A DNA stretch of 64,000 nt, taken from the NCBI GenBank assembly GCA_963758945.1, contig CAVWXY010000016.1, positions 186,001 to 250,000 of the forward strand, in the 5' to 3' direction. Shown in pieces: positions 24,930-32,975 of the stretch; the first letter of the stretch is position 1; the number at the start of each line of letters is the position of its first letter. The translations under genes and the position numbers were made by a program. The notes under the pieces are model-generated. The model did no database searches, was not told where the DNA came from, and saw only the letters and a list, made by a program, of their open reading frames with translations. The stretch is from VAZQ01 sp963758945. GTDB taxonomy: Bacteria; Pseudomonadota; Alphaproteobacteria; Rhizobiales; Xanthobacteraceae.

Positions 24930-26119
24930 AACTTTTCCGGCTCCTGCAAGAGCTTTCCGATCTCGGCCAGAAACAGTGCCCCCGCGTGCCCGTCGCTCAC
25001 CCGATGATCCGCCGCGAGCGTAATGGTGACGACTGAGCGTGGCCCGATAGCGCCGTCGACGAGCCAAGGCCGCGCCGCGATCTTGCCGAAGCCGACGAGC
25101 GCCACCTGCGGCGGGTAGATGATACCGTAGAGCGCCTCGACGCCCCGTTCGCCGAGGCTCGAAACCGTGATCGTCGCGTCGGTCATCTCCGAGCTGCGAA
25201 TGCGTCCGGCGCGCGTGCGCAGGACGAGGTCGCGCATGCGGGCCATGAGCTCGTCGAGCGCCATCCGGTCCGCGTCGTGCAACGCCGGGGCGGCCAAGCC
25301 GCCGCCGCGGATCGCGATGGCGAGCCCGACATGGACCGCGGCCGCGGGCTGGTAGCTCCCGTCGCGATAGAAGCCGTTGAATGCTGCGAACCGGCGCGCG
25401 GCCAAGGCGACGGATTTGATCGCGAGCGCGGCCATGAGCAGGCGGCGATCCGGCGGCCGTGCCGCGTTCACGCGCGCGAGCCATTGTTCGCATGGTGTGA
25501 CGTCGACGTGATGCTCGAGGTAGTAGTGCGGAATTTCCCGCTTCGAGCGTGCCATGGCCGCGGCGATGGCGGTTCGCATGGCGTCGAGATCGAGCCCGAT
25601 CGGGCGCTTCTTCTCGGGCGGCGGCGGTGCTGCGCCGAGGCTGCGCTCGACATCGGCACGGACGATCGCTCCCGCGGGCCCGCTGCCGGTCACCTCGGCA
25701 ACGTCGACGCCACGGGTCTCTGCAAGCCGCCGTGCGGCTGGGGAGACACGGACAGGGTGCGCCGCAGCCGGCGTGACTGGGCGTGGCGGTGCGGGAGGAG
25801 GCGTCGCGGCCTGGATGCTCGGCGCAACCGCGGGTGCCGTGGACGGTGCGGCGACCGGTGCGGGCGCGGCGATGCTGGGCTCGAGCTCCGTTTGAATCCG
25901 CGCGAGCGGCGTCCCCACTGGCACCTTGCTGTTCACCTCGACCAGGATCTGCTCGATCCGGCCGGTCTCGAAGATTTCGATTTCGATGGCTCCTTTCTGC
26001 GTCTCGACCACAGCCACGATGTCGCCGCGCTGGACCCGGTCGCCGGGTTTGACCAGCCATTCCACCAGCGTACCCGCCTCCATGTCGGCGCCGAGGGAGG
26101 GCATGCGGAAGTCGACCAC
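24926..26119 (-). CDS. 2-oxoacid dehydrogenase E2 (dihydrolipoyl acyltransferase)
   Basis: This 397-aa protein starts at GTG 26119, 8 bases after the E1-beta stop; longer starts would overlap E1-beta. The lipoyl domain (residues 1-80, lipoyl Lys in ETQKGAIEIE) is followed by an Ala/Pro-rich hinge. Next come a peripheral-subunit-binding domain (VSPAARRLAETRGVDVAEVTG) and the catalytic domain ending in DHRVSDG (active His). It transfers the acyl group from E1 to CoA. E3 (lipoamide dehydrogenase) is not in this operon and would have to be shared from elsewhere. Confidence 0.9.
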   Translation of the reverse strand: MVDFRMPSLGADMEAGTLVEWLVKPGDRVQRGDIVAVVETQKGAIEIEIFETGRIEQILVEVNSKVPVGTPLARIQTELEPSIAAPAPVAAPSTAPAVAPSIQAATPPPAPPRPVTPAAAHPVRVSPAARRLAETRGVDVAEVTGSGPAGAIVRADVERSLGAAPPPPEKKRPIGLDLDAMRTAIAAAMARSKREIPHYYLEHHVDVTPCEQWLARVNAARPPDRRLLMAALAIKSVALAARRFAAFNGFYRDGSYQPAAAVHVGLAIAIRGGGLAAPALHDADRMALDELMARMRDLVLRTRAGRIRSSEMTDATITVSSLGERGVEALYGIIYPPQVALVGFGKIAARPWLVDGAIGPRSVVTITLAADHRVSDGHAGALFLAEIGKLLQEPEKL

Positions 26120-26126
26120 GGCGGTC

Positions 26127-27125
26127 CTACGCTCGTCCAAGCGTGGTCTTGGCGGCGACGACGATCTTGGGCACCTGCGGTATCGCCGCGTTTTCGAGAT
26201 GGCGAGGATAGGGGATGGGCGCCTCTTCGCTGCACACGCGGGCGATCGGCGCATCCAGCTCCCAGAATGCCTGCTCGACGATGCGGGTGCAGATCTCGGC
26301 CGACAGGCTGCCGCTGCGCCAGCCTTCGTCGACGATCACCGCTCGGCGCGTCTTTCTCACCGACGTCATGACGGTAGCGTCGTCGAGCGGCCGCAAGCTG
26401 CGCAAGTCGATCACCTCGGCGTCGATGCCTTCGGCGGCGAGCGCCGCAGCCGCCTCGAGCGTCTTCCACAACGAGCCGCCATAGGTAATGAGAGAAATGT
26501 CGCCGCCGCTGCGACGGACCGCCGCCTTATCGATGTCGACCGCGCCGGCATCCGCCGCCAGCTTTCCGATCATATTGTACAGCATGATGTTCTCGAAGAT
26601 CAGCACCGGGTCGGGGTCCTGCAGGGCGGTCCAGAGCATGCCGCGCGCATCCTCGAGTGTCGCCGGCGCAAGAACCTTGATGCCCGGGACATGCGCATAC
26701 CAGCCCTCGAGACTGTGGGAATGCTGGGCGGCCAGCTGGCGGCCGGCGCCGGTCGCCATCCGGATCACCAGCGGCACGCCGAACTGATTGCCCGACATGT
26801 GGCGAACGGTGGCCGCAGTATTAAGGATCTGATCGAGCGCGAGCAGGCTGAAATTTACCGTCATCAACTCGACGATGGGGCGCATGCCGGCGATTGCCGC
26901 ACCGATGCCGGCGCCGGTGAAACCGGACTCCGACAGCGGCGTATCGCGGATGCGGTCGGGACCGAATTCCGCAAGCAGCCCTTTGCTCACGGCATAGCAG
27001 CCGCCATAACGCCCGACGTCCTCGCCCATGAGAAAGACTCGGCTGTCGCGGCGGAGCGCATCGCGGATCGCTTCGCGCGTCGCGTCGCGATAGCTGAGCT
27101 CGATCGTTGCGGACGGCGCGGTCAT
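26127..27125 (-). CDS. 2-oxoacid (pyruvate/acetoin-type) dehydrogenase E1 beta
   Basis: This is a 332-aa protein from ATG 27125. The typical beta-subunit sequence includes FLMGEDVGRYGGCYAVSKGL, IRDTPLSESGFTGAGIGAA, QHSHSLEGWYAHVPGIKVL and EGWRSGSLSAEI. It pairs with E1 alpha, encoded 13 bases upstream, to decarboxylate a 2-oxoacid with thiamine diphosphate. A longer frame to 27239 exists but overlaps E1 alpha, so ATG 27125 was preferred. Confidence 0.92.
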   Translation of the reverse strand: MTAPSATIELSYRDATREAIRDALRRDSRVFLMGEDVGRYGGCYAVSKGLLAEFGPDRIRDTPLSESGFTGAGIGAAIAGMRPIVELMTVNFSLLALDQILNTAATVRHMSGNQFGVPLVIRMATGAGRQLAAQHSHSLEGWYAHVPGIKVLAPATLEDARGMLWTALQDPDPVLIFENIMLYNMIGKLAADAGAVDIDKAAVRRSGGDISLITYGGSLWKTLEAAAALAAEGIDAEVIDLRSLRPLDDATVMTSVRKTRRAVIVDEGWRSGSLSAEICTRIVEQAFWELDAPIARVCSEEAPIPYPRHLENAAIPQVPKIVVAAKTTLGRA

Positions 27126-27138
27126 GACACGTCGCAGG

Positions 27139-28131
27139 CTAAGCGGCCCTGTCCGCATAAGTGAAGCGGGTGAGCTCCTCGACGGGCTCCCAGGTTCCGC
27201 CCTCGGCGAAGGCGACAGCCTCGGCGATCTCGGCCGCAACCTCGGCTTCGATGCGGGCCAAGTCGTCGGGATGGATCATGCCATTGGTCTCGAGCCAGCC
27301 TTTGAACCGCACGATCGGCTCCTTGTGCCGCCAAGCCTCGACCTCCGCCTTGTCGCGATAGAGCTGGGCATCGAACATGGAATGGGCGCGCAAGCGATAG
27401 GTGCGGCATTCCAGGAAATAGGGCTTTCCGCTCTCGCGCACCGCGCGGATCGCGCGGCGTCCCGCCGCCTCCACCGCGACCACGTCCATGCCGTCGACCG
27501 CCTCCGCTGCGATCCGGTAGCATCCCGCCTTGCGCTGGATGTCGGTTTCCGATTCCGAGATCGCCAGCGCCGTCCCCATGGCGTAGAGGTTGTTCTCGCA
27601 CACGAACAGCACCCGCAATCCCCAGAGCGCGGCAAGGTTGACGCTCTCGTGAAACTCGCCTTCGGCCACGGCGCCCTCGCCGAAGAAGCAGGTCGTGACG
27701 ATGTTCTCGCCGCGCATATGATCGGCGAGCGCAAGTCCGACGGCGAGCGGGAGGCCGCCCCCCACGATGGCGTTGCCGCCGTAGAAATTGGTGGCTCGGT
27801 CGAACAGGTGCATCGACCCGCCGCGCCCGCGGCTGCAGCCTTCCTGCTTGCCGTACATTTCCGCGAGCGCCGCGGTCATCGGCACGCCGCGCGCGAGCGC
27901 ATGGCCGTGCTCGCGGTAGGTGGCGACGACTCGGTCGCGCTTCTCCAGCACCGGGATCACGCCGACAGCGACCGCTTCCTCGCCATCATAGAGATGCAGG
28001 AAGCCCCTGATCTTCTCATGGGTGTAGAGTTCGGCGCACTTGTCCTCGAAGCGCCGTATCCGGATCATCTGCTTGAGCAGATCCAGCGCGTGGGCCCGCG
28101 ACAGACGGGGCTTGTCGGGAACTGCGGTCAT
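27139..28131 (-). CDS. 2-oxoacid (pyruvate/acetoin-type) dehydrogenase E1 alpha
   Basis: This 330-aa protein includes MIRIRRFEDKCAELY, YREHGHALARGV, GRGGSMHLFD and the thiamine-diphosphate motif GEGAVAEGEFHES...CENN. It is the catalytic alpha subunit of a PDH/acetoin dehydrogenase-type E1. Its ATG overlaps the stop of the acyl-CoA ligase gene by 4 bp, showing tight operon structure: ligase, E1 alpha, E1 beta, E2, ACP. Confidence 0.93.
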   Translation of the reverse strand: MTAVPDKPRLSRAHALDLLKQMIRIRRFEDKCAELYTHEKIRGFLHLYDGEEAVAVGVIPVLEKRDRVVATYREHGHALARGVPMTAALAEMYGKQEGCSRGRGGSMHLFDRATNFYGGNAIVGGGLPLAVGLALADHMRGENIVTTCFFGEGAVAEGEFHESVNLAALWGLRVLFVCENNLYAMGTALAISESETDIQRKAGCYRIAAEAVDGMDVVAVEAAGRRAIRAVRESGKPYFLECRTYRLRAHSMFDAQLYRDKAEVEAWRHKEPIVRFKGWLETNGMIHPDDLARIEAEVAAEIAEAVAFAEGGTWEPVEELTRFTYADRAA

Positions 28132-29885
28132 CGCTCCTCGCTTTCGAGCGTCGAGAGGTCGCCCTCCGGCAGGCCCAGCTCGCGCGCCTTAAGCAAACGG
28201 CGCATGATCTTGCCGCTGCGTGTCTTGGGCAGGTTCTGGCGGAAGGCGATATCCTTCGGCGCCACCGCCGGACCCAGCCGCACCCGCGCGTGGCCGAGCA
28301 GCTCCTTGCGCAGCGCTTCGCTCGGCTGGACGCCGTTCCTGAGCGCGATGAAAGCCTTGACCATTTCACCGGCGATCGGGTCCGGAACGCCGATCACGCC
28401 CGCCTCGGCAACGGCGGCATGCTCCATCAGCACGCTCTCGACCTCGAACGGGCCGATGAGATGGCCGGCGCTCTTGATGACATCGTCGGCGCGGCCGACG
28501 AACCAATAATATCCCTCCTCGTCCCGCATCGCGAGATCGCCGGTGAGGTACCAGCCGCTGGCGAAACACTTGCGGTAGCGTTCCTGCTCGTTGAGATAGG
28601 CGCGCATCATCGACGGCCAGCCCGGGCGCAACGCGAGCTCGCCCGTCATCATGGGCTTCGTGATCTCGCGCACCGCTCCGTCCGCCCGGCGCTCGACGAT
28701 GCCCGCGGCGACCCCCGGCAGCGGTCGGCCCATCGATCCGGGCTTGACGTCCATCGCAGGGAAATTGGAGATCATGATCCCGCCGGTCTCGGTCTGCCAC
28801 CAATTGTCGTGGAACGGCTTGCCGAAAGCCTCGACCCCCCAAACCACGGCCTCGGGATTGAGGGGCTCGCCCACGCTCGCCATCAAGCGCAGCTTCGACA
28901 GATCGAACCGCTTGGCGGCGTCGGCGCCCGCCTTCATCAGCATCCGAATGGCGGTCGGAGCCGTGTACCAGACCGTGACGTTCTCATCCTGCAGGATCCG
29001 ATACCATCGTTCGGCATCGAACTCGGCCTGATCAACGATCAAGGTGGCGCCGTTGGTGAGCGGCGAGATGATGCCGTAGGAGGTGCCGGTGACCCATCCC
29101 GGGTCGGCGGTGCACCAGAACACGTCCCGCGGCTTGAGGTCGAGCGCCAGGCGCCCGGTGATGTGGTGCGCGACCACGGCCTCGTGCACGTGCACGGCGC
29201 CCTTCGGGCGGCCGGTCGTGCCGCTGGTAAAGTGCAGCAGCGCCATGTCGTCGGGACTGGTCCACACGGTGTCGAATGAATCCGATGCCTCCGCCAGCGC
29301 GGCCGTCAGGTCGGTCGTGCCGGGCGGAGGACCGCTGGAGCAATCGGTCAAGAAAACATGCTCCAGGGTCGTAAGCTCTTTGCGCCAGGGCTCGATCTTT
29401 CGGCGGTAGAATGCTTCCGAGGTGACGAGGACCTTGGCCTCGCCGATCGACATGCGGGCTTTGATCGGCACGGGCCCGAACGCCGAGAACAGGGGCGAAA
29501 ACACGCTGCCGTTCTTGAGGGTGCCTAGAGCGGCGAAATAGAGTTCAGGTATTCTGCCCAGCAGCGAGAAGACCCTGTCTCCCTTGGCGACCCCGCGCCG
29601 CGCCAGCACGTTGGCAAACCGGTTCGTGGCCGCGCCGAGCGCGCGGTAGGTAAAATCGCAGATGCGATCGTCGCGCCCGATCCAGCGCAGAGCGAGGCTG
29701 TCCCCGCGCCCGGCCTGCAGGTGTCGGTCGATCGCCTCGTGCGCGATGTTGAGCCCGCCGCCGGGCAGCCCGCCGAGCAGCGCGCGTGCCTGCGTCCACG
29801 AAAACGTCCTGGCGTACTCGTCGTAATCCGGGAGGTTGGCGCCGGCACGGTCCTCAGGACGCTTGCGGATCCGCTCCCGTTCCAT
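28128..29885 (-). CDS. Acetyl/acyl-CoA synthetase-like ANL ligase
   Basis: This 585-aa AMP-forming enzyme has the P-loop LLHFTSGTTGRPKG, an A5-like NWWQTETGG, the TGD motif WYLTGDLAMRDEEGYYWFVGR, and the conserved C-terminal Lys in LPKTRSGKIMRR. It would activate acetate or another short acid to acyl-CoA. The start ATG 29885 (MERERIRK) was preferred over an upstream ATG 30 bp earlier. It is first in the operon with the E1/E2/ACP genes. A palindromic FixK-type box at 30251 and a half-matching one at 30181 lie upstream. Confidence 0.9.
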   Translation of the reverse strand: MERERIRKRPEDRAGANLPDYDEYARTFSWTQARALLGGLPGGGLNIAHEAIDRHLQAGRGDSLALRWIGRDDRICDFTYRALGAATNRFANVLARRGVAKGDRVFSLLGRIPELYFAALGTLKNGSVFSPLFSAFGPVPIKARMSIGEAKVLVTSEAFYRRKIEPWRKELTTLEHVFLTDCSSGPPPGTTDLTAALAEASDSFDTVWTSPDDMALLHFTSGTTGRPKGAVHVHEAVVAHHITGRLALDLKPRDVFWCTADPGWVTGTSYGIISPLTNGATLIVDQAEFDAERWYRILQDENVTVWYTAPTAIRMLMKAGADAAKRFDLSKLRLMASVGEPLNPEAVVWGVEAFGKPFHDNWWQTETGGIMISNFPAMDVKPGSMGRPLPGVAAGIVERRADGAVREITKPMMTGELALRPGWPSMMRAYLNEQERYRKCFASGWYLTGDLAMRDEEGYYWFVGRADDVIKSAGHLIGPFEVESVLMEHAAVAEAGVIGVPDPIAGEMVKAFIALRNGVQPSEALRKELLGHARVRLGPAVAPKDIAFRQNLPKTRSGKIMRRLLKARELGLPEGDLSTLESEER

Positions 29886-29939
29886 GGCTCGCCCTGGACA
29901 TCCCGGCGCTTTCATTCTTCGAACGCAGGCGGCTCGTGT

Positions 29940-30119
29940 TCATCCGGCTCGAACTCTTTCGACTGCGACGGTGTCTTCGGAGGGAGTCTCCTGCTCGATC
30001 TCGACCGCCTCCTGCTCCAGAAGCCGCGCCGGTTCATCGACGTTCTCGCCATAAGAGTAGTGTCTTGGCCGTTTCTTCGGAGCGAGACAAGTCTTCTCGT
30101 GCCTTCTTGCCGCTCCCAT
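29940..30119 (-). CDS. Possible small hypothetical protein
   Basis: This is a 59-codon ORF from ATG 30119 with a basic N terminus and an acidic C-terminal half (LLEQEAVEIEQETPSEDT). It sits between the acyl-CoA ligase operon and the FixK box on the same strand. The neighbouring frame continues with a similarly acidic tail (KEFEPDEHEPP), so it may be frameshifted or not a gene at all. Apart from this ORF and the boxes, nothing else was seen in 29886-30344. Confidence 0.3.
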   Translation of the reverse strand: MGAARRHEKTCLAPKKRPRHYSYGENVDEPARLLEQEAVEIEQETPSEDTVAVERVRAG

Positions 30120-30250
30120 TGGACGTCCCTCGCACGCTGCATTCACTCGCGACAATCGATCACGATTGGCAGCGAGGACCTTGCGATAGATCAATTTGGC
30201 AGGATCACGAGGCGCCGCAAATAGGCCCTATTTGTCTACCGCGGTGGCCG

Positions 30251-30264
30251 TTGATCTGCATCAA
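30251..30264. promoter_or_regulatory. FixK/FNR box in a divergent promoter region
   Basis: TTGATCTGCATCAA is a perfect palindrome 80 bp before the phosphoribosyltransferase and about 365 bp before the acyl-CoA ligase on the other strand. A half-matching site (TTGATCTATCGCAA on the minus strand, 30181-30194) lies closer to the ligase side. Confidence 0.7.
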
Positions 30265-30344
30265 ACAGCCTCCCGCTCCCCATCGCTAGCTTTTGCCCGG
30301 TAGACGGCGGCGAACTGCCGGTTCGGCAGGGCGGGAGGAGTCAA

Positions 30345-31018
30345 ATGCCGTTCAAGGATCGATCGGAGGCCGGACGTCGGCTGGCTGCGGCGCTGGCAGA
30401 GTACAGGGACCAGCGGCCGGTCATTCTCGCATTGCCGCGCGGCGGCGTTGCCGTGGCGGCGGAGGTAGCCTTGGCGCTCGACGCGCCGCTCGATCTCGTT
30501 CTCGTGCGCAAGATCGGCGTGCCCTTCCAGCCGGAGCTGGCGATGGGCGCCGTCGTCGATGGCGGCACACCGCTGATCGTGCGCAATGAGGACGTCATCC
30601 GTCTTGCCGGTATCGAGGAAGCGGATTTCAAGGCGGTCGCGATCGTGAGCTCGCCGAGATCGAACGGCGGCGGCAACTTTATCTGGGCACGCGCGAACGC
30701 GTTGAGGTCGCCGGCCGGACGGCGATCGTCGTTGACGACGGCATCGCCACCGGCGCGACGACGCGAGCGGCGCTGCGCGCAACCCGCATGCGCAATCCTA
30801 AGCGGCTCGTGCTCGCGGTACCAGTCGCGCCGAGCGAGAGCCTGGCGGCGATGCGGGAGGAGGCCGACGATGTCGTCTGCCTCGAGGATTACGCGGACTT
30901 CGGCGCGATCGGCTTCTACTATTCCGATTTCCGGCAGGTTGCCGACGACGACGTGATCGAGACGCTCCACCGCTTTGCGGCGCCGGCGCCCGGCCGAACT
31001 AGTCAGCCCGCTGCCTGA
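30345..31018 (+). pseudogene. Phosphoribosyltransferase, single-base frameshift
   Basis: From ATG 30345 the frame reads a normal type I phosphoribosyltransferase start (FKDRSEAGRRLAAALAEY, VILALPRGGVAVAAEVA, LVLVRKIGVP). At about 30638 (GGCGGTCGCGATCG) the frame is lost. The correct continuation runs in the -1 frame and holds the PRPP-binding motif VVDDGIATGATT and RNPKRLVLAVPVAPSESL, ending at 31018. One missing base explains it. Restored length is about 224 aa. The family moves ribose-phosphate onto a base or handles related substrates; the specific substrate is unknown. Confidence 0.8.
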
Positions 31019-31052
31019 GGTGCAGCGACGGGCGTGTGGGATCCCATGGTGA

Positions 31053-31304
31053 TTATGGCCGATGCGAACACCGTCCTGGGCCAGCGCGATCCGGGGCGTG
31101 GCGGTTCCGCTCTATCGTACCGAGCAGGGCCGCTAGGCGCCGCTCGGCGGAGGCATCGTCGGCCTCGGCAATGACGTTCGCGCTTCCTCGTCCGGGGCGA
31201 ATGAACTCGTCGTAGAACGTATTCAGGTCGATCTCCTCCTTGCCCTCCTCGGCGGCACCCTCTTCGGGAATCCGCGGGCCGACCTCGTCCTCGACGATCA
31301 CCAT
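31053..31304 (-). CDS. Hypothetical acidic small protein
   Basis: This 83-aa ORF starts at ATG 31304 (MVIVEDEVGPRIPEE ... EIDLNTFYDEFIRPGRGSANV). It is rich in Asp/Glu with a plausible helical C terminus. In-frame sequence upstream of the ATG (LEVAPVHASEGWRL) also looks protein-like, until a TGA at about 31383. The real gene may therefore be longer and frameshifted at its 5' end. There is no good ribosome site. It is probably in one unit with the YdcH-like gene upstream. Confidence 0.45.
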   Translation of the reverse strand: MVIVEDEVGPRIPEEGAAEEGKEEIDLNTFYDEFIRPGRGSANVIAEADDASAERRLAALLGTIERNRHAPDRAGPGRCSHRP

Positions 31305-31436
31305 CAGCCGCCAGCCCTCGCTGGCATGGACCGGCGCGACTTCCAGGGTTGCGATGGTAGCGATCTCGCTCAGCTCCTCGCGTTCCTGACGGGCTCACGC
31401 TGCGCAATACCTCGTAACGGCGGGCGCTCGAGCAAC

Positions 31437-31688
31437 CTACATTCGATGCTCCAGCTTCGCGAGGATGGCAGCAATATCGTCCTTGAGCTTCAGACGCCGC
31501 TTCTTGAACCGTTCGAGCACATCGTCGGTGGTCGGCGTTTCCTCGGATTCGATGAGATGGATCTTGCGGTTGACCTCGTCATAGCGTTCCGCGAGCCGCC
31601 TGAACTGATAGTCGCTCTTCCTCAGGCGCTCGATCAGCGACGCTTCCTGGGGAAACTCCTCTCGCAGCTCGTGAGGCACGCGGATCAT
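31437..31688 (-). CDS. YdcH-family (DUF465) small protein
   Basis: This 83-aa, highly charged, all-helical protein begins IRVPHELREEFP and contains RYDEVNRKIHLIESEETPTTDDVLERFKK (split here only as a landmark: RYDEVN then ESEETPTTDD). These are standard DUF465 features. Function of the family is unknown, though it is common in proteobacteria. Its start is 182 bp from the FixK-type site at 31871. Confidence 0.8.
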   Translation of the reverse strand: MIRVPHELREEFPQEASLIERLRKSDYQFRRLAERYDEVNRKIHLIESEETPTTDDVLERFKKRRLKLKDDIAAILAKLEHRM

Positions 31689-31870
31689 GGCTTACGCTCC
31701 GTGCGGAGCCCCGAGGGCTCGATCATGTCGGGCACGCCGGATCGCGCTCGTCGAAATCGCGCGCGACGGTCTTTGAATCACGGCCCGCACCCGATGTCGG
31801 CTCCAAGCGCTCCTGGATAGGGGTTGGTCGGCGAACCAAAGCAATTTCGAAACCGCCGTAGCCCCTGTGT

Positions 31871-31884
31871 TTGACTCAGATCAA
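31871..31884. promoter_or_regulatory. FixK/FNR box in a gene-poor gap
   Basis: TTGACTCAGATCAA fits TTGAY-N4-RTCAA. It lies between the minus-strand YdcH gene and the plus-strand metallo-hydrolase relic, about 100 bp before a terminator-like hairpin on the plus strand. No protein-coding gene starts close by, which makes a small RNA a possibility. Confidence 0.55.
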
Positions 31885-31981
31885 CGGCCATGCACCAAAA
31901 TCCGCCCGATTGGTTGCGTCGGCGGTGCCCTGCGGAAGCCACGGTAGCAATCCCCGTCCCCTCCCGGCTTGGCTGGGCCCT

Positions 31982-32012
31982 GGCACTTCCCCGAATGCCG
32001 GGGTGCCTTTTT
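31982..32012 (+). terminator. Rho-independent terminator-like hairpin
   Basis: A GGCAC...CCCC / GGGGTGCC stem with a 2-nt bulge is followed directly by TTTTT (32008-32012) on the plus strand. No plus-strand protein gene ends here; the nearest upstream plus-strand signal is the FixK-type box at 31871. Otherwise the 31689-32140 gap shows no gene. Confidence 0.5.
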
Positions 32013-32140
32013 GTGCAAGCGCGGGGGGGCAACCCCGTGCTTCGCCCGCCCAGCGCAGAGGCCGGTCCCATAGCGCACGCCGATCAAGTAATGCTGTTCT
32101 GACCCACCGCGGGGCGGGTCCGGAGGACGGAGGCGCATTC

Positions 32141-32520
32141 ATGCGGCCGCTGCTGCATCCCAGACTCGTGAATGGTCGATTTCGGTGACCCGGCGCTCTA
32201 TATCGAAACGCTGTTCGAGCGGCGCGCGATCCTGTTCGACCTGGGCGATATTGCCGCCTTGTCGCCGCGCAAGGTTCTGCGCCTGGAGCATGTTTTCGTC
32301 TCGCATACGCATATCGACCACTTCGTCGGCTTTAAACGCATGCTGCGATTGCTGGTCGGCCGCGAGAGAAAGATCAGCCTGCAGGGGCCGGAGGGCTTCA
32401 TCGACCAGGTCGGTCACAAGCTGCATGCCTATCCAAGCTGCATGCCTATCGTTGGAACCTGGTCGATCGGTACCCCAGCGATCCCATCTTCATGGTGACC
32501 CGACGTGTTCGAACGTCCGC
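32141..32520 (+). pseudogene. Ribonuclease Z-like metallo-beta-lactamase hydrolase, degraded
   Basis: From ATG 32141 (good GGAGG site) the frame reads RPLLHPRLVNGRF, then loses phase at about 32186 by one extra base. It continues as GDPALYIETLFERRAILFDLGDI ... HVFVSHTHIDHFVGF, where HTHIDH is the zinc-binding motif. At 32417-32450 a 17-bp unit (CAAGCTGCATGCCTATC) is perfectly duplicated in tandem and shifts the frame again. Removing one copy restores HKLHAYRWNLVDRYPSDPIFMV. The gene then ends near 32520, far short of a normal length of about 300 aa. Three independent lesions make this a true pseudogene. Confidence 0.75.
32417..32450. repeat. 17-bp perfect tandem duplication inside the metallo-hydrolase relic
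   Basis: The unit CAAGCTGCATGCCTATC occurs at 32417-32433 and again at 32434-32450. Its length is not a multiple of three, so it causes the frame loss described for the host gene. Confidence 0.9.
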
Positions 32521-32532
32521 TTGGACTCCCGA

Positions 32533-32799
32533 CTAACGCCCAGCTGGCGACGGTTCTTCCTCCTCCACCTTGAGCATGTCGTAGATCTCGGCCACGACGC
32601 CGTCGAGGGGGCGATGCTCCTTGCCGAGGACGTCACCTCCCCCATTGAGCCAGACGCGCGCCGCTTCGAGCTGGGCGACGGTCGGGTGCAGCGCCAGGAT
32701 CGCAACCGCGGTGCTGTCGTCCATGTCGCCTAAGACTTGATGCAAGTCGCTTCCGGTGGCTTGGTAATGTTCGGGTTGCCCGGAACTCGGTTTCGGCAT
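32533..32799 (-). CDS. Conserved hypothetical small protein
   Basis: This is an 88-aa protein from ATG 32799, with MDDSTAVAILALHPTVAQLEAA and a run of acidic residues at the C terminus. It is predicted soluble and helical, with no recognised domain. It is divergent from the PRPP synthetase gene. A weak FixK-like site (TTGACATTTCTCAA, 32852-32865) lies between the two and could serve both. Confidence 0.55.
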   Translation of the reverse strand: MPKPSSGQPEHYQATGSDLHQVLGDMDDSTAVAILALHPTVAQLEAARVWLNGGGDVLGKEHRPLDGVVAEIYDMLKVEEEEPSPAGR

Positions 32800-32851
32800 C
32801 AGAAACTCCGCTGTTTGACGGACCTTGATAACCGCGGGACGATGCGCCGCT

Positions 32852-32865
32852 TTGACATTTCTCAA
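32852..32865. promoter_or_regulatory. Weak FixK/FNR-like site before the PRPP synthetase gene
   Basis: TTGACATTTCTCAA matches TTGAY-N4-RTCAA except for C at the R position. It lies 110 bp before the PRPP synthetase ATG and 53 bp from the divergent small gene. Confidence 0.35.
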
Positions 32866-32975
32866 TTCGGGGCGGGCGCTCGGTGGCTAACTGGACCGAT
32901 CGAGATTTTCGAGGAATGGTCGACGTCGTCGTACAGGGCCGAGCCGCCGACCGGGCTGCAGCGAAGGAGCTGGCG

